From NCBI GenBank assembly GCA_022760735.1, contig JAKELU010000007.1, forward strand, positions 26,177 through 69,741: a stretch of 43,565 nucleotides of DNA. The letters run 5' to 3'. Source of the stretch: Firmicutes bacterium FC7. GTDB lineage: Bacteria; Bacillota; Clostridia; Tissierellales; Tissierellaceae. Position numbers and translations under genes: made by a program. Within the stretch, counting starts at the first letter, position 1. Each line of letters opens with the position of its first letter. The notes under the pieces were generated by a model that saw only the letters and a list, made by a program, of their open reading frames with translations, made no database searches and was not told the origin of the DNA. Shown piece by piece: positions 33,124 through 41,803 of this stretch.

Positions 33124-34047
33124 ATGAAAAGTTTAAAAGGTGAAGTATTATTATTTTTAACAGCAATTATTTGGGGTACTTCCTTCGTAACTCAAAAGCT
33201 TGGTATGAATTATGTTGAACCATTCACTTTTGGAGCAGCTAGGTTTTTACTAGGGGCAATTGTATTAACTCCAATAATTATATATTTTGATAAAAAAGAC
33301 ATTAAAGAAAAAATTGCATGTGACGAGAGCATAGAATTTAGAAATAAGGACCTTATTATTGGAGGAAGCATATGTGGTATATCCTTATTTTTTGGTGCAT
33401 CACTTCAGCAAATTGGAATGGTATATACAACCGCTGGTAAAGCAGGATTTATTACAGCTTTATATATTATACTTGTACCTTTTCTTGGAATATTTCTTGG
33501 TAATAGGATTAATAAATTAACAGGATTAGGTGTTTTATTAGCCACAGCAGGACTTTATTTTTTATGTGTAAATGAAGATTTTACAATTCAGAAAGGCGAT
33601 GCAATTGTATTAGCAGGTACTCTATTTTGGGCTGTACAGATAACAACAGTTGACTTATACGCTTCTAAGGTAAATGGTCTAAAGTTGTCACATTTCCAAT
33701 TTATTATTGCAGGTTTTCTATCATTAATCTGCTCCTTCTTATTTGAAACTCCTAATATTAAGGCACTAATTGAGGCATCGGCACCTTTACTTTATACAGC
33801 AATAATGGTGGTAGGTGTTGCGTATACTCTTCAAATTATAGGGCAAAGAACTACAACACCTACAATAGCATCGATAATCATGAGTTTGGAATCACTATTT
33901 GCTGCAATAAGTGGCGCTATATTTCTAAATGAAGGAATGGACCTAAGAGAATTTTTTGGTTGTATACTGATGTTAGTAGCCGTTATAATTGCTCAATTAA
34001 AGCCTAATCAAAATAAAGATATATTAATTGAGGATGAATTTAAATAA
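33124..34047 (+). CDS. EamA/DMT-family transporter
   Basis: A 307-aa ten-helix membrane transporter of the drug/metabolite superfamily with two EamA halves. The first half has AIIWGTSFVTQKLGM (TM1) and PFTFGAARFLLGAIVL (TM2); the second starts at GDAIVLAGTLFWAVQITTVD and ends with TPTIASIIMSLESLFAAISG and FLNEGMDLREFFGCILML, the typical EamA closing motif. Such proteins export amino acids or metabolites; the substrate is unknown. AAAGGAGAAAATT precedes the ATG. Its last 40 bp overlap the convergent ogt gene. Confidence 0.92.
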   Translation: MKSLKGEVLLFLTAIIWGTSFVTQKLGMNYVEPFTFGAARFLLGAIVLTPIIIYFDKKDIKEKIACDESIEFRNKDLIIGGSICGISLFFGASLQQIGMVYTTAGKAGFITALYIILVPFLGIFLGNRINKLTGLGVLLATAGLYFLCVNEDFTIQKGDAIVLAGTLFWAVQITTVDLYASKVNGLKLSHFQFIIAGFLSLICSFLFETPNIKALIEASAPLLYTAIMVVGVAYTLQIIGQRTTTPTIASIIMSLESLFAAISGAIFLNEGMDLREFFGCILMLVAVIIAQLKPNQNKDILIEDEFK

Positions 34048-34502
34048 TTCCTTTCTAGGCTTAGTAGTTTTTCTTTAATACCTAAACCGCCACCATAACC
34101 TACTAACTTCCCGTTGGAACCGATTACCCTATGGCATGGTATAAATATTGATATTGGATTTTTATTGTTAGCATGTCCTACTGCACGACATGCTTTTTCA
34201 TTACCTACCATTACTGCAATATCCTTATATGTACACGTTGTACCATAAGGAATTTTTCTTAGTGCATTCCATACCTTTAATTGAAATTCAGTCCCAATAG
34301 GCTTTAATGGCAGATAAAATTCTTTTCTTTCTCCTTTTAAATACTCATTTAATTGTATGAAGGCTTTTTTTAACAAAGAAGTCTCCTCAATGACAACATC
34401 CTCTAAATCAATCTCTCTAAAAATCAAATGTGTTATAAATTCTCCATCTTCAACAATTCCTATCCGGCCAATATCAGTATTGTAATAGTAACCTTTTTTC
34501 AT
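34008..34502 (-). CDS. ogt: Methylated-DNA--protein-cysteine methyltransferase
   Basis: Repairs O6-methylguanine and O4-methylthymine by irreversible transfer of the methyl group to its own cysteine. The active site IPCHRVIGSNGKLVGYGGG lies near residues 125-143, and the DNA-binding helix-turn-helix with its arginine finger is in VGNEKACRAVGHANNKNP. The 164-aa length fits the Ogt type without an Ada domain. AGGAGGGAAAG precedes the start. The stop codon lies inside the 3' end of the convergent EamA gene (40-bp overlap), so antisense effects between the two transcripts are possible. Confidence 0.93.
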   Translation of the reverse strand: MKKGYYYNTDIGRIGIVEDGEFITHLIFREIDLEDVVIEETSLLKKAFIQLNEYLKGERKEFYLPLKPIGTEFQLKVWNALRKIPYGTTCTYKDIAVMVGNEKACRAVGHANNKNPISIFIPCHRVIGSNGKLVGYGGGLGIKEKLLSLERNYLNSSSINISLF

Positions 34503-34580
34503 CTTTCCCTCCTATGTATTATAGAATTTATCTTTAATATATCATATTTATATAACCATAAAAAGTTATAAAATTAATAA

Positions 34581-34604
34581 TAAGGCCTGCTCAAGCAGAC
34601 CTTA
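34581..34604 (-). terminator. Terminator of the 34610-35152 gene
   Basis: An imperfect stem (TAAGG-CTGCT with AGCAG-CCTTA, one internal mismatch) with a 2-nt loop, 5 bp past the stop codon, followed by a T-rich stretch on the minus strand. Confidence 0.7.
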
Positions 34605-34609
34605 CTATA

Positions 34610-35152
34610 TTATTTTTTATCTGTTACAGTTTGGTTGCTATCCTTTCTATAGATATACACTCTAGTGCCATCTTCTAACTGAGAACCCTCTAACTTTTCG
34701 CCATTAACATAGGTTCCATTTCCGTCAACTCGAATGTCTAAATTTTGTCCACCAGCAGCTACTCTATATTCTCCGGCAGCATTTATAGGAATAATTTGCT
34801 CTTCATCAAAAGAATCTATAATAGGAACTACTACTATTACACTCACTTGTACAGCATCTACTGTCGAAGTATTTCCTTGGTCTCCACCTGTAATAGCCGC
34901 ACCATCTCCTATAGTATTACCTGTAATGATCTGCCTATTTTCTTGCTTAACATTTATGCTGTTACTGTTATCTATATATAGAGTTTTTACTTCTTTTTTA
35001 TGTCTTCGCCTTCGATTTGGACAAGGTACCGGTATTGGTGCAGGTAAGCATTGCCAAGGTGGAAGAAAATTCATATATGGTGACTGCATACTAATATAAT
35101 TTCCATAGTCTTCAGTTTCTGTTACCCAGTAAATATTCTCTAGTTTATCCAT
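34610..35152 (-). CDS. Uncharacterised protein with proline-rich region, possibly spore-surface
   Basis: I do not recognise this 180-aa protein. There is no signal peptide or membrane segment. Residues about 26-48 are rich in Pro, Cys and Trp (PPWQCLPAPIPVPCPN) and run into a basic patch (RRRRHKK). Then comes a Gly/Asn/Thr-rich segment (ITGNTIGDGAAITGGDQGN) followed by a valine-rich strand (VDAVQVSVIVVVPII) and a small C-terminal beta domain (AAGEYRVAAGGQNLDIRVDG). Cytosolic low-complexity proteins of this sort in spore formers are often coat or exosporium components, but that is inference from composition only. AAGGAG precedes the start. Confidence 0.7.
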   Translation of the reverse strand: MDKLENIYWVTETEDYGNYISMQSPYMNFLPPWQCLPAPIPVPCPNRRRRHKKEVKTLYIDNSNSINVKQENRQIITGNTIGDGAAITGGDQGNTSTVDAVQVSVIVVVPIIDSFDEEQIIPINAAGEYRVAAGGQNLDIRVDGNGTYVNGEKLEGSQLEDGTRVYIYRKDSNQTVTDKK

Positions 35153-35277
35153 AAAATTACTCCTTTCAATAGTTATTTTTTACTTTTTCTAGCTGCAAAT
35201 ATATTTGTAAATAGAAGTCATATTATATAATATGAAATGTAATAATTTAGGTGAATATTATTTATTTTGTAAAATGC

Positions 35278-35314
35278 AAAAAAAGGTTACTTATCATTTG
35301 ATAAGCAACCTTTT
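35278..35314 (-). terminator. Terminator of the prsA-like gene
   Basis: AAAAGGTT-CTTATC and its complement form a 15-bp stem with one mismatch and a 4-nt loop; a T-run follows on the minus strand. Confidence 0.85.
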
Positions 35315-35358
35315 ATTTTCTTCAGTTTTATTATCCGCCTCACTAGCAGAATCCTTTT

Positions 35359-36249
35359 CTACTGAATATTTTCTTTTCCTTCTAGGTAATTTACTATTTT
35401 GTATTCCCCAATTTTCTCCTCATACCACTCATTATAGGCATCTCCCATTTTTTGTTGAAAAATTGTATCTCTTATATTCTCTTTATGGTCTTCAAAAACA
35501 GCTTCCTTAGCTTCTTTATGATCTTCTACTTTAATTATATGAAAACCAAAATTAGTTTCAACAGGATCACTGATTTCATCTATATCTAGGGAAAATGCTA
35601 CTTCTTCGAATGGAGCAACCATCTTTCCTCTACCGAAATACCCTAAATCTCCGCCCTTATCACTATTAGCCTTATCTTTAGAATACTCTTTTGCTAATTC
35701 TGCAAAGTCTGCTCCATTATCTAATTTACTCTTAACCTCTTCTGCTATCTCTTTAGTATCCACGAGAATATGACTTGCTCTTACCTGTTCTTCTTCGTCA
35801 AGGTAAGATTTATTAGCCTCAAAATAATCCTGCATCTCTTCTTCTGTTATCTCAATATAAGGTTCTAATAACTTCTGTAATTTAAGATTTATTACTATAT
35901 TTTGTTTTATATCCTCAAGTGAATATCCAAAATATGTAAGAGCATTGTTAAACTCATCTTCGCCGCCGTAGTATTCTTTCATTTCATCAATTTCTTTTTC
36001 GATTTCCTCATCAGTTATTTCAATATTTTGTTTCTCTACTTCTATTTCAATAATTTTTTCAGCAATTAATGCATTTAAAACTTCTTTACCATTTTGTGAA
36101 ACAAGTTGATCATAGAATTCTTCTTTGGTTATTTCTCTGTCATCAACTTTTGCAACTATTTCTTCTTTTGTACACGCAGCAATACTTAATGCTAAAATCA
36201 TTGCAATTGCAATTACAAGTGTTTTTTTCATTCTACTTACTATTCTCAT
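35359..36249 (-). CDS. PrsA-like peptidyl-prolyl isomerase lipoprotein (parvulin/SurA type)
   Basis: An extracytoplasmic foldase that helps secreted proteins fold. The signal peptide ends in a lipobox (LSIAAC near residue 26), so the mature protein is membrane-anchored. A SurA-like N-terminal helical domain ([18 protein letters not shown] onward) is followed by a parvulin domain: [46 protein letters not shown] and [15 protein letters not shown] 36249 has GAGAGGAG at 6 nt. The frame ends in KENIQ, but the +1 frame directly beyond ([18 protein letters not shown]) looks like a charged tail, hinting at an indel near an A-run. Confidence 0.92.
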   Translation of the reverse strand: MRIVSRMKKTLVIAIAMILALSIAACTKEEIVAKVDDREITKEEFYDQLVSQNGKEVLNALIAEKIIEIEVEKQNIEITDEEIEKEIDEMKEYYGGEDEFNNALTYFGYSLEDIKQNIVINLKLQKLLEPYIEITEEEMQDYFEANKSYLDEEEQVRASHILVDTKEIAEEVKSKLDNGADFAELAKEYSKDKANSDKGGDLGYFGRGKMVAPFEEVAFSLDIDEISDPVETNFGFHIIKVEDHKEAKEAVFEDHKENIRDTIFQQKMGDAYNEWYEEKIGEYKIVNYLEGKENIQ

Positions 36250-36345
36250 AACAAACTCCTCTCTTATCAATATCCATGATTCATTGTAACACGTTAAAAT
36301 GACTTAATAATGTAAACAACATGATAATTAAGTGAAACAATTATT

Positions 36346-36377
36346 AATGGCTATCAGTAAACTATCTGATAGCCATT
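36346..36377 (-). terminator. Hairpin after the universal stress gene
   Basis: AATGGCTATCAG and CTGATAGCCATT form a perfect 12-bp stem with an 8-nt loop, 15 bp past the stop codon. The T-tract is stronger on the plus strand than on the minus strand. Confidence 0.65.
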
Positions 36378-36392
36378 TTATCACATTACTTG

Positions 36393-36818
36393 TTATTTTA
36401 CAATCAATACCGATGTCTTAACATTATTTAATACCTTATTTGAAATGCTTCCAAGAAAGGCTCTTGAAAATGTACCTAAACCTCTTCTTCCCATAACGAT
36501 TAAGTCTATATTGTTTTCTTCTACAAATTCAATAATTTTTTCTGCAATATCACCGACCCTATAGCACGCTTTTACGTTTCCATTAAAATCTTTAAAAACT
36601 TCTAAAGCTTCCTTTAGAATTTCCTCAACTATTAAAATATTAGATTTATATGTATTAATATAATTCTCTTCTTCAGCAGCTATTGGATTACCTTTATGAT
36701 TTTCCACTACTGTCAAAATAAAGACATCACTATTACTAAATGAAGCTACTTCTTTTGCCTTAATTAAGGCCTTCTTTGAATTTTCTGATCCATCAATTGC
36801 AACTAATATTCGCTTCAT
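36393..36818 (-). CDS. Universal stress protein, UspA family
   Basis: A cytosolic 141-aa nucleotide-binding protein. MKRILVAIDGSENSKKAL is the family's start, and the ATP-binding motif G-x2-G-x9-G-S/T is present in GRRGLGTFSRAFLGSISN. The start is fixed by GGGGGAAAACA before the ATG at 36818; a longer frame to 36887 runs into the upstream gene without a ribosome-binding site. It lies 19 bp downstream of the BusR-like regulator in the same direction, so the two are cotranscribed and the usp is probably controlled by that regulator. Confidence 0.92.
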   Translation of the reverse strand: MKRILVAIDGSENSKKALIKAKEVASFSNSDVFILTVVENHKGNPIAAEEENYINTYKSNILIVEEILKEALEVFKDFNGNVKACYRVGDIAEKIIEFVEENNIDLIVMGRRGLGTFSRAFLGSISNKVLNNVKTSVLIVK

Positions 36819-36837
36819 TGTTTTCCCCCTTACACAT

Positions 36838-37461
36838 TTAATTATCTTCAAGAAACATCTTAACTGCATTATATACTTTCTCTTCACCGATTACCAACAA
36901 TATATCTCCTAATTCAAAGGTTGCATAAGGACCTGGCGAAAGGATTGTTTCATTGTTCCTTCTTATACCAACAATAGTAGCACCAGTATGTTGCCAGAAG
37001 CTTACACCACCAATGGATTTACCTATAAATGCACATTTTTCCGTTACCTCTATTTCATAAGGAGTTATTGCAGTGGTATTACTAAATCTACTTGTATAAT
37101 CTATAATTTTTTCAATAGTTCCTTCAATTTCATTATTCAAGTCCTTTTGTTGCTGTATTAGATTTGATAAAGTAGCTTTATAAGAAGCTACACTTTCTAT
37201 GTTTTTAAATTTATTAATATATTTAAAGGCCTTCTCCCTTGAAAGTACTATTATTCCGCTACCTCTATGGGATTTAACAACATCTACATCTTCTAAAAGC
37301 TTTATTGCTCTTCTAATTGTTTCAGGAGAAACATTATAAATTCCTGCAAGAGTAGACCTCCCATGAAGTTTATCTCCCTCTTTAAAATTTTCTTTATAAA
37401 TCATATTAGCAATATCCAAAGCTATTTCTTGATACCTGGACGTCACACTATTCTCGTACAT
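36838..37461 (-). CDS. GntR-type regulator with RCK_C (TrkA-C) domain, BusR-like
   Basis: A 207-aa cytosolic transcription regulator. Residues about 7-75 form a GntR winged helix: RYQEIALDIANMIYKENFKEG, then STLAGIYNVSPETIRRAIKLLEDV and VKSHRGSGIIV. A helical linker (LIQQQKDLNNEIEGTIEKIID) leads to a C-terminal RCK_C domain (EIEVTEKCAFIGKSI to GDILLVIGEEKVYNAV). In BusR and similar proteins this domain binds cyclic di-AMP, coupling transcription to osmotic and potassium state; here that is inferred. ATG 37461 has AGGAG at 8 nt. A palindrome overlaps its own promoter (37484-37522), suggesting autoregulation. Confidence 0.85.
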   Translation of the reverse strand: MYENSVTSRYQEIALDIANMIYKENFKEGDKLHGRSTLAGIYNVSPETIRRAIKLLEDVDVVKSHRGSGIIVLSREKAFKYINKFKNIESVASYKATLSNLIQQQKDLNNEIEGTIEKIIDYTSRFSNTTAITPYEIEVTEKCAFIGKSIGGVSFWQHTGATIVGIRRNNETILSPGPYATFELGDILLVIGEEKVYNAVKMFLEDN

Positions 37462-37483
37462 CAATTACACTCCTTATACTTAA

Positions 37484-37522
37484 TGTTAATTCTATATTAA
37501 CACTATTTTATAAAATTGACAA
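37484..37522 (-). promoter_or_regulatory. Promoter with overlapping operator, BusR-like regulator gene
   Basis: TTGTCA, 17 nt, TAATAT on the minus strand (-35 at 37517-37522, -10 at 37494-37499). A perfect inverted repeat TGTTAAT-TCTAT-ATTAACA (37484-37502) covers the -10, which is where a repressor would bind. Nothing else is seen between here and the gerKB terminator. Confidence 0.65.
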
Positions 37523-37715
37523 ATTTAGCTTCTCAATTATTTAGTCTACATTCATCTATATGGCATCATATGTATACCCAACAATATTATATATAAAGCT
37601 ATTATACTAAATGGAAGTATAAAAAAATAGGTGTTAAAGTGATTTGACCTCATGAAGAGTATGCGAATGTAATAATTCCACAAGAATAGATATGATATAC
37701 TATGTATTCAAAATT

Positions 37716-37743
37716 TCTCAATCTCCCAGAAGGGAGACTGAGA
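37716..37743 (-). terminator. Terminator of the gerK operon
   Basis: TCTCA-TCTCCC and GGGAGA-TGAGA form a stem with one internal mismatch and a 4-nt loop, 16 bp past the gerKB stop codon. Confidence 0.7.
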
Positions 37744-37758
37744 TCTATCAACTTATTT

Positions 37759-38877
37759 TTAACTCATTTTATTTTCATCTTCTATAGCTTTTCTTCTAAT
37801 TAAATAAACAATACATGATATTATTGGAATAATTATTATAAATATTATAAAAAGAATAGCCAAATATATATTGAAATCTTTTCTTATCCCCACAACCGGC
37901 CTTCTTAGGTCAATGCTTGAGGATATTATAAACGTAAGTATACCTACAATAATAAGTATTACCTTATCATTTTCATCTTTATTGAATACTTCCCTAAATG
38001 CACTAGCGGCAATATAAAGGTATATGGTTATTCTAACTGTTATCGCTATCAACCATGTAACTACAAATATAGCATCAATTCTTTCAATAACCTGAGAGAC
38101 ACTTATTAGTCTAGTATATATTAAAAATGGAAAAACAGAATGCCTAGCATATTCAATCCCTAGAGCACCTTGAGTTGCTATTGAAGCCATAATAATTACA
38201 AAAGCATTAGCGTATATGCCAATAAAAAATATTTTGTTGACATCATCTTTTTTTTCTAAATTGGGCACTAACATAGCTATTATAAAAATATCAAGATATA
38301 TTGTTGATAACATCATTGCACCTTTATTTATGTCAAAAAGTGAAGTATCTTTTAATATAGGTAAAAATATTGAAAAATTGATATTTTTATACCCCAATAT
38401 AAATAGGGTTAATAGAGTTAGCATTATTATTGGGAAAAAAAGATCCCCTGCCCTTAAAATTGTGGTTATACCTCTTGAGGCCAAATACATACAGGTTATT
38501 ATCATAACTCCAGTAACTATTGTAATATGGGTTTCAGCTAGAATTGAGGTAGTCACTAATTCTGCCTGTAATGTTAAAACATTGACTGCTGAAGTAATAA
38601 AATAAAGGCCATACAACATTCCTAAAGCATTTCCTATATAATTACCAAATATCATTTTCATAGATCCAACAAGAGTATAGCTCTTAAATTTATTAGTTAA
38701 ATAGAGTAAAGGACTAGAAACAATTATAATATATATGGTTGATACTAGAATCATTATCCATTGATCTTGATTATATGGTGGTAGATTTAATGCGATTATA
38801 TTGGATATTGAAAAAGATAATCTAGCAACTATTAAAAAACCAATTAATTGTCTGGTGGGTACTTTATTAGTATTCAT
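37759..38877 (-). CDS. gerKB: Spore germinant receptor subunit B (GerKB/GerAB family permease)
   Basis: An inner-membrane protein of the spore, of the APC-like endospore germination permease family, with about ten hydrophobic segments. It forms the ligand-sensing subunit of a Ger receptor with the A and C subunits. The 372-aa length and the N-terminus VPTRQLIGFLIVARLSFSI are typical. ATG at 38877 is chosen because AAAGG lies 8 nt upstream; a GTG at 38886 sits inside that SD. The start lies within the last codons of gerKC (11-bp overlap), so the two are translationally coupled. Last gene of a KA-KC-KB operon expressed in the forespore. Confidence 0.92.
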   Translation of the reverse strand: MNTNKVPTRQLIGFLIVARLSFSISNIIALNLPPYNQDQWIMILVSTIYIIIVSSPLLYLTNKFKSYTLVGSMKMIFGNYIGNALGMLYGLYFITSAVNVLTLQAELVTTSILAETHITIVTGVMIITCMYLASRGITTILRAGDLFFPIIMLTLLTLFILGYKNINFSIFLPILKDTSLFDINKGAMMLSTIYLDIFIIAMLVPNLEKKDDVNKIFFIGIYANAFVIIMASIATQGALGIEYARHSVFPFLIYTRLISVSQVIERIDAIFVVTWLIAITVRITIYLYIAASAFREVFNKDENDKVILIIVGILTFIISSSIDLRRPVVGIRKDFNIYLAILFIIFIIIIPIISCIVYLIRRKAIEDENKMS

Positions 38878-40108
38878 TAGCTTCACCTTTATCTATATTA
38901 ATTGGTATGTCGATCAAGCCAGTTCTTAATATGTTAGTATTTACATTAACTGTATACTCTATTTCAGAAAATACACTAGACCATTCATCTGAAACTTCCT
39001 TCCATAATTCTGGGTAAGTCCTATGAAATAGCGCATCTATTCCAAATGAATCTACCTTAAACTCCTTTTGAGCTTTATCCATTACCATACTTATATATTC
39101 TTTTACTTTATTTGAACAAGCTTCTTCAATGGCATTCTTTACATCTAGTTCAATTAGTCTAAGTCCTTTTGTCTCTTCCCCAATGGCACCTTTTAAATTA
39201 ACATTAATTGTTAGCTTTATCTTCCCATCAATAATTTTTATTTCATTTTTTGTACTACTACTTCTAATCTCTAAACTAGTATATTTTCCCTTTGTTGCTT
39301 GGTATTTCACATCAGGTGCAATATACTTATCTGGAACCTCAAAGACTATTATGCCTCCTTTGATTTCATCTATTATAAAATTGAACCCCATCATTTCTTC
39401 CCCTGTATAATATCCAACCAGCTTATCTTCATAAAAAGCTGCTCCTCCTTCAACATTAAGTACATCCCTTTGGTATCCTTCTTCCTGTCCTCTTTCTTTA
39501 TTCACAATTCTTTTCACTTGTTTTTCTACCACACCTAAAACTGGTGTCTTACGTTGAAAATAATATTTAAGATATTCATTCATAGTTAAACTTCTAGTCT
39601 TAGAAGTATGTATATTGTTATCAACTAAGCTTTCAAGATACTTCCCTGGTGCATCGCTCAGACCTTCATTTATTCCCATGACCTCATAAGCCTTTGAACC
39701 TTTTGCTACTAGTAGATAGGAAGTTTCTCTAGGTTCAGCATCATATAAAAAGAAATTAATATAGTCTCCAACTCCCCTTTTTGCAAATTCCTCTCCAAAG
39801 ATTAAAACTCTGTTATGAGATAATAATAATCGTCTATCAAAGGTCAATGTAGCATTTCTAAATGCTTCAAATATCGTATCTCCTTCATGCTGCAAATAAA
39901 TTACATGGTTAGAATTATTATCTTCTGAAGGCTTAGATATTGGCATCATTACTTCGTTTGTTACTAAAACCTTTCCATCAATTAAGTCGATTCCTGTTGA
40001 CATAATAATACCTAATTTGTCTAATTCACGAGAACCAGTCGTACAGGACATTAATGTAATTGATATAATCAAAATGTTTATTATTAAAATTATTTTTTTA
40101 CCCTTCAT
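38867..40108 (-). CDS. gerKC: Spore germinant receptor lipoprotein subunit C (Ger(x)C family)
   Basis: A 413-aa lipoprotein with signal peptide and lipobox (TLMSC near residue 22); diacylglyceryl addition anchors it to the outer face of the spore inner membrane. The family start CTTGSRELDKLGIIMSTGID is visible, as is the conserved GGAAFYEDKLVGYYTGEEM in the middle domain and the C-terminal LFHRTYPELWKEV. It is the C subunit of the Ger receptor. AAGGAACAAGTAAT precedes the ATG, 1 bp after the gerKA stop codon. Confidence 0.95.
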   Translation of the reverse strand: MKGKKIILIINILIISITLMSCTTGSRELDKLGIIMSTGIDLIDGKVLVTNEVMMPISKPSEDNNSNHVIYLQHEGDTIFEAFRNATLTFDRRLLLSHNRVLIFGEEFAKRGVGDYINFFLYDAEPRETSYLLVAKGSKAYEVMGINEGLSDAPGKYLESLVDNNIHTSKTRSLTMNEYLKYYFQRKTPVLGVVEKQVKRIVNKERGQEEGYQRDVLNVEGGAAFYEDKLVGYYTGEEMMGFNFIIDEIKGGIIVFEVPDKYIAPDVKYQATKGKYTSLEIRSSSTKNEIKIIDGKIKLTINVNLKGAIGEETKGLRLIELDVKNAIEEACSNKVKEYISMVMDKAQKEFKVDSFGIDALFHRTYPELWKEVSDEWSSVFSEIEYTVNVNTNILRTGLIDIPINIDKGEANEY

Positions 40109-40109
40109 A

Positions 40110-41537
40110 TTACTTGTTCCTTCTCCTAGACTTTTCGTTTGCTATATACTTTGGCCTATAATTCATTCTTTTGAACGATTCTCTTCTAATAAAGTCCCTC
40201 ATTCCTTCTTTGTCATATGGGGCAATTGGATACAGATAAGGCACACCAAAGGATTTTAAACTGATTAAGTAAAAAGCAAAAGCAATAAATCCACAACACA
40301 ATCCGAACATGCCAAATAATCCTCCTAAAATAAGAAACACAATTCTATATATAACTACTAGGTCCCTAAATTGAGGATTTACAAATTCTGATATTCCTGC
40401 TGCTGACACAACAATTACCATGATACCACTTACGAGACCCGCTTCTACTGCTGATTGACCTATTACAAGACCTCCTATTAAGGTTACAGTTTGACCTATG
40501 GGCTTTGGAAGTCTTAGGCCTGCTTCCTTCATTATTTCAAAGAAAAAGATCATAATTAATGCCTCTAATAGACTAGGAAACGGTACTCCCTCTCTTTGCC
40601 CTGCCAAGGTAATCAATAGTTGCGTAGGAATCATCTCCTGGTGAAAGTTTACTAAGGCTATATAAGTTCCTGCTAAAAAAATGCTTATAAAAAAAGATAT
40701 TAACCTTATCATTCTAAGAAAAGTTGCAAACATAGGCTTCAAATAATAATCCTCAGCTGCCATTATATCTTCTATAAAAATTTTAGGTAAAGTTAAGACA
40801 TTAGGTGAACCATCACATATAATTCCAATTCTACCTTCTAATATTTTCCCGGCTAAAACATCTGGCTTTTCAGTGCTATATAAAGTTCTAATTAGCCTTT
40901 TAGGCGAATCTTCTACATATTCTTCTATATAATGGACATCTAATACAGCATCTAAATTTATTTTTTCTATCCTAGTTTTTAGTTCAGCTAATACTTCCTC
41001 ATTAACAATTCCCTTTATATAAACTATTGACACCCTTGTATTAGTTTGCTCACCAATAACGAAGTCTTCAAAAACTAGATTTCTATTTCTAATTATCCGC
41101 CTAACTAGGCTCTTATTCACAAATAAATCCTCGACAAAAGCCTCTTTAGGTCCCTTTATGACTTGCTCTGTACTTGATTCATCAACGGCTCTTTTCTCAA
41201 ATTTGTTAATGTTTAGTATAAAGGCATAATCTATATCTTCATGAAAAAGTGCCACATGTCCATTAATTAGCTCACTTACAATATCATCATAACTATATAC
41301 TTCCCTTATCGATGCTAAATAAATTGAAGATTTAATATCATTAGGAGAGATTAAATCTTTTATTATTGGTTTTATAACAAACTCATTTAGAGCTTTCTTA
41401 TCAGTTAGTTCATCAATGTATACTATTAATAAATCATTATTCCCTAATGATTCTAGTTCATAAAATCTTAAATCTGAAGTATAATTAAATAATTCTGCTA
41501 ATTTAGTTTTATTATCTACAATATGTTTGGATATCAT
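40110..41537 (-). CDS. gerKA: Spore germinant receptor subunit A (GerKA/GerAA family)
   Basis: A 475-aa membrane subunit with a large N-terminal soluble domain (residues 1 to about 265) and four to five membrane helices after it. Family hallmarks: RNRNLVFEDFVIGEQTNTRV, the GRIGIICDGSPNVLTLP stretch, then DYYLKPMFATFLRMIRLISF, REGVPFPSLLEALIMIFFFE and the SAAGISEFVNPQFRDLVVIY helix. It opens into an oligomeric channel during germination. First gene of the operon, with GAGGGAAG upstream of ATG. It is slightly shorter than many GerA proteins (about 480-530 aa). Between it and cysE lie about 220 bp of AT-rich DNA without a gene. Confidence 0.95.
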   Translation of the reverse strand: MISKHIVDNKTKLAELFNYTSDLRFYELESLGNNDLLIVYIDELTDKKALNEFVIKPIIKDLISPNDIKSSIYLASIREVYSYDDIVSELINGHVALFHEDIDYAFILNINKFEKRAVDESSTEQVIKGPKEAFVEDLFVNKSLVRRIIRNRNLVFEDFVIGEQTNTRVSIVYIKGIVNEEVLAELKTRIEKINLDAVLDVHYIEEYVEDSPKRLIRTLYSTEKPDVLAGKILEGRIGIICDGSPNVLTLPKIFIEDIMAAEDYYLKPMFATFLRMIRLISFFISIFLAGTYIALVNFHQEMIPTQLLITLAGQREGVPFPSLLEALIMIFFFEIMKEAGLRLPKPIGQTVTLIGGLVIGQSAVEAGLVSGIMVIVVSAAGISEFVNPQFRDLVVIYRIVFLILGGLFGMFGLCCGFIAFAFYLISLKSFGVPYLYPIAPYDKEGMRDFIRRESFKRMNYRPKYIANEKSRRRNK

Positions 41538-41761
41538 ATACTTCTACTTCCCTCATTTGGAATATATAAATTGATTATTTCCATCAAATGCTTATAATAT
41601 TACAAATGTAATTCATAATGTATCATTTATGATATTATCTGGTATTTTAATACAATTAAAACAATTTATTCAAATTATTTAAATTATTAAAAATATAGCC
41701 TTTCATAATATTCAAAAAAATTTTTAACATAATAGTTCAAAAACAAAACTCTAGTATTTAC

Positions 41762-41795
41762 AAAAAAATAGAAATATGCTTTAATCATATTTCTA
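41762..41795 (-). terminator. Terminator of cysK-cysE
   Basis: TAGAAATATG and CATATTTCTA form a perfect 10-bp stem with a 7-nt loop, followed on the minus strand by seven T residues, 8 bp after the cysE stop. Confidence 0.88.
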
Positions 41796-41803
41796 TCTTA
41801 AAT

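Noticed and set aside
35232-35510. 92-codon plus-strand open frame (MKCNNLGEYYLF...)
   Set aside because: It runs over the prsA terminator and antisense to the prsA 3' end, has no ribosome-binding site, and its residues mirror the hairpin sequence.
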